Shown here: positions 63,928-64,000 of the stretch, one piece after another
Numbering within the stretch: the first letter of the stretch is position 1
How the letters are laid out: each line of letters starts with the position of its first letter
NCBI GenBank assembly: GCA_947500385.1
Contig: CANMSA010000005.1
Location: forward strand, 124,001 to 188,000
Reading direction: 5' to 3'
DNA: 64,000 nt
DNA from: an uncultured Flavobacteriaceae bacterium
GTDB taxonomy: Bacteria; Bacteroidota; Bacteroidia; Flavobacteriales; Flavobacteriaceae
The notes under the pieces: model-generated
The model's database searches: none
Told to the model about the DNA's origin: nothing
Seen by the model: only the letters and a program-made list of their open reading frames with translations
Translations under genes and position numbers: made by a program

Positions 63928-64000
63928 TACGCTAGGTATCTATTATAAAACCGGGGTACTTCCTCTAAATTACTTTTGAGTTACATATTCAAAAGTTAAT

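Overview
The window is chromosomal DNA from a Bacteroidota bacterium, most likely a marine member of the Flavobacteriaceae (inference). Supporting signs are a complete sprA gene of the type IX secretion and gliding apparatus, a secreted protein with a type IX C-terminal sorting domain, Bacteroidota-style TonB C-termini, the six-gene alternative complex III (act) operon joined to cytochrome oxidase genes, and repeated promoters of the form TTG-N17-20-TAnnTTTG instead of the E. coli type.

Layout. 1-2054 (minus): end of a respiratory cluster with two cytochrome oxidase subunit III genes (one cut by the window edge) and heme O synthase ctaB. 2147-3046: a periplasmic metallo-beta-lactamase-fold hydrolase. 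3093-16140 (minus): two tonB paralogues, vanZ-like, gcvH, the giant sprA, ruvA and maeB. 16313-18689: an MFS sugar transporter and queG. 18867-20804: a NatAB-like ABC exporter, followed by a 330-base repeat-rich gap. 21135-23581: cytochrome P450 and ruvB. 23775-26039: acyl-CoA oxidase. 26080-31775: a secreted beta-helix protein, a head-GIN protein and a DUF2931-like protein. 32056-43800 (minus): actABCDEF-ctaC-ctaD, one long respiratory operon that takes electrons from quinol through ACIII to an aa3-type oxidase. 44041-45836: a SPOR protein and an unknown lipoprotein. 46022-50518 (minus): the transcription/translation operon rimP-nusA-infB. 50831-52213: a cation/proton antiporter. 52224-52568: tRNA-Gln with its 3' end and terminator present in tandem copies. 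52761-56141: a DUF2723 membrane protein. 56305-58697: a cysteine-less thioredoxin-like protein, a membrane metallophosphoesterase and cutC. 58831-63927: glycosylasparaginase, an AT-rich HEPN-motif gene, and polA.

How the genes work together. The act-cta operon plus ctaB and the ctaE-like genes make up most of an aerobic electron-transport chain. SprA would export the beta-helix cargo protein encoded about 13 kb away. The tonB genes supply energy for outer-membrane uptake. RuvA, RuvB and PolA belong to DNA repair and recombination, but the genes are not co-transcribed.

Most of the window is core genome. The observations most worth a second look are the HEPN-motif gene whose stop codon overlaps the polA start (TAATG); the tandem 113-bp repeat carrying a tRNA-Gln 3' end and terminator; a terminator-like hairpin in the rimP-nusA-infB leader; a thioredoxin-fold protein lacking both active-site cysteines; and a helix-hairpin-helix tail fused to ActC. 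No CRISPR array, complete insertion sequence, prophage or rRNA was seen.
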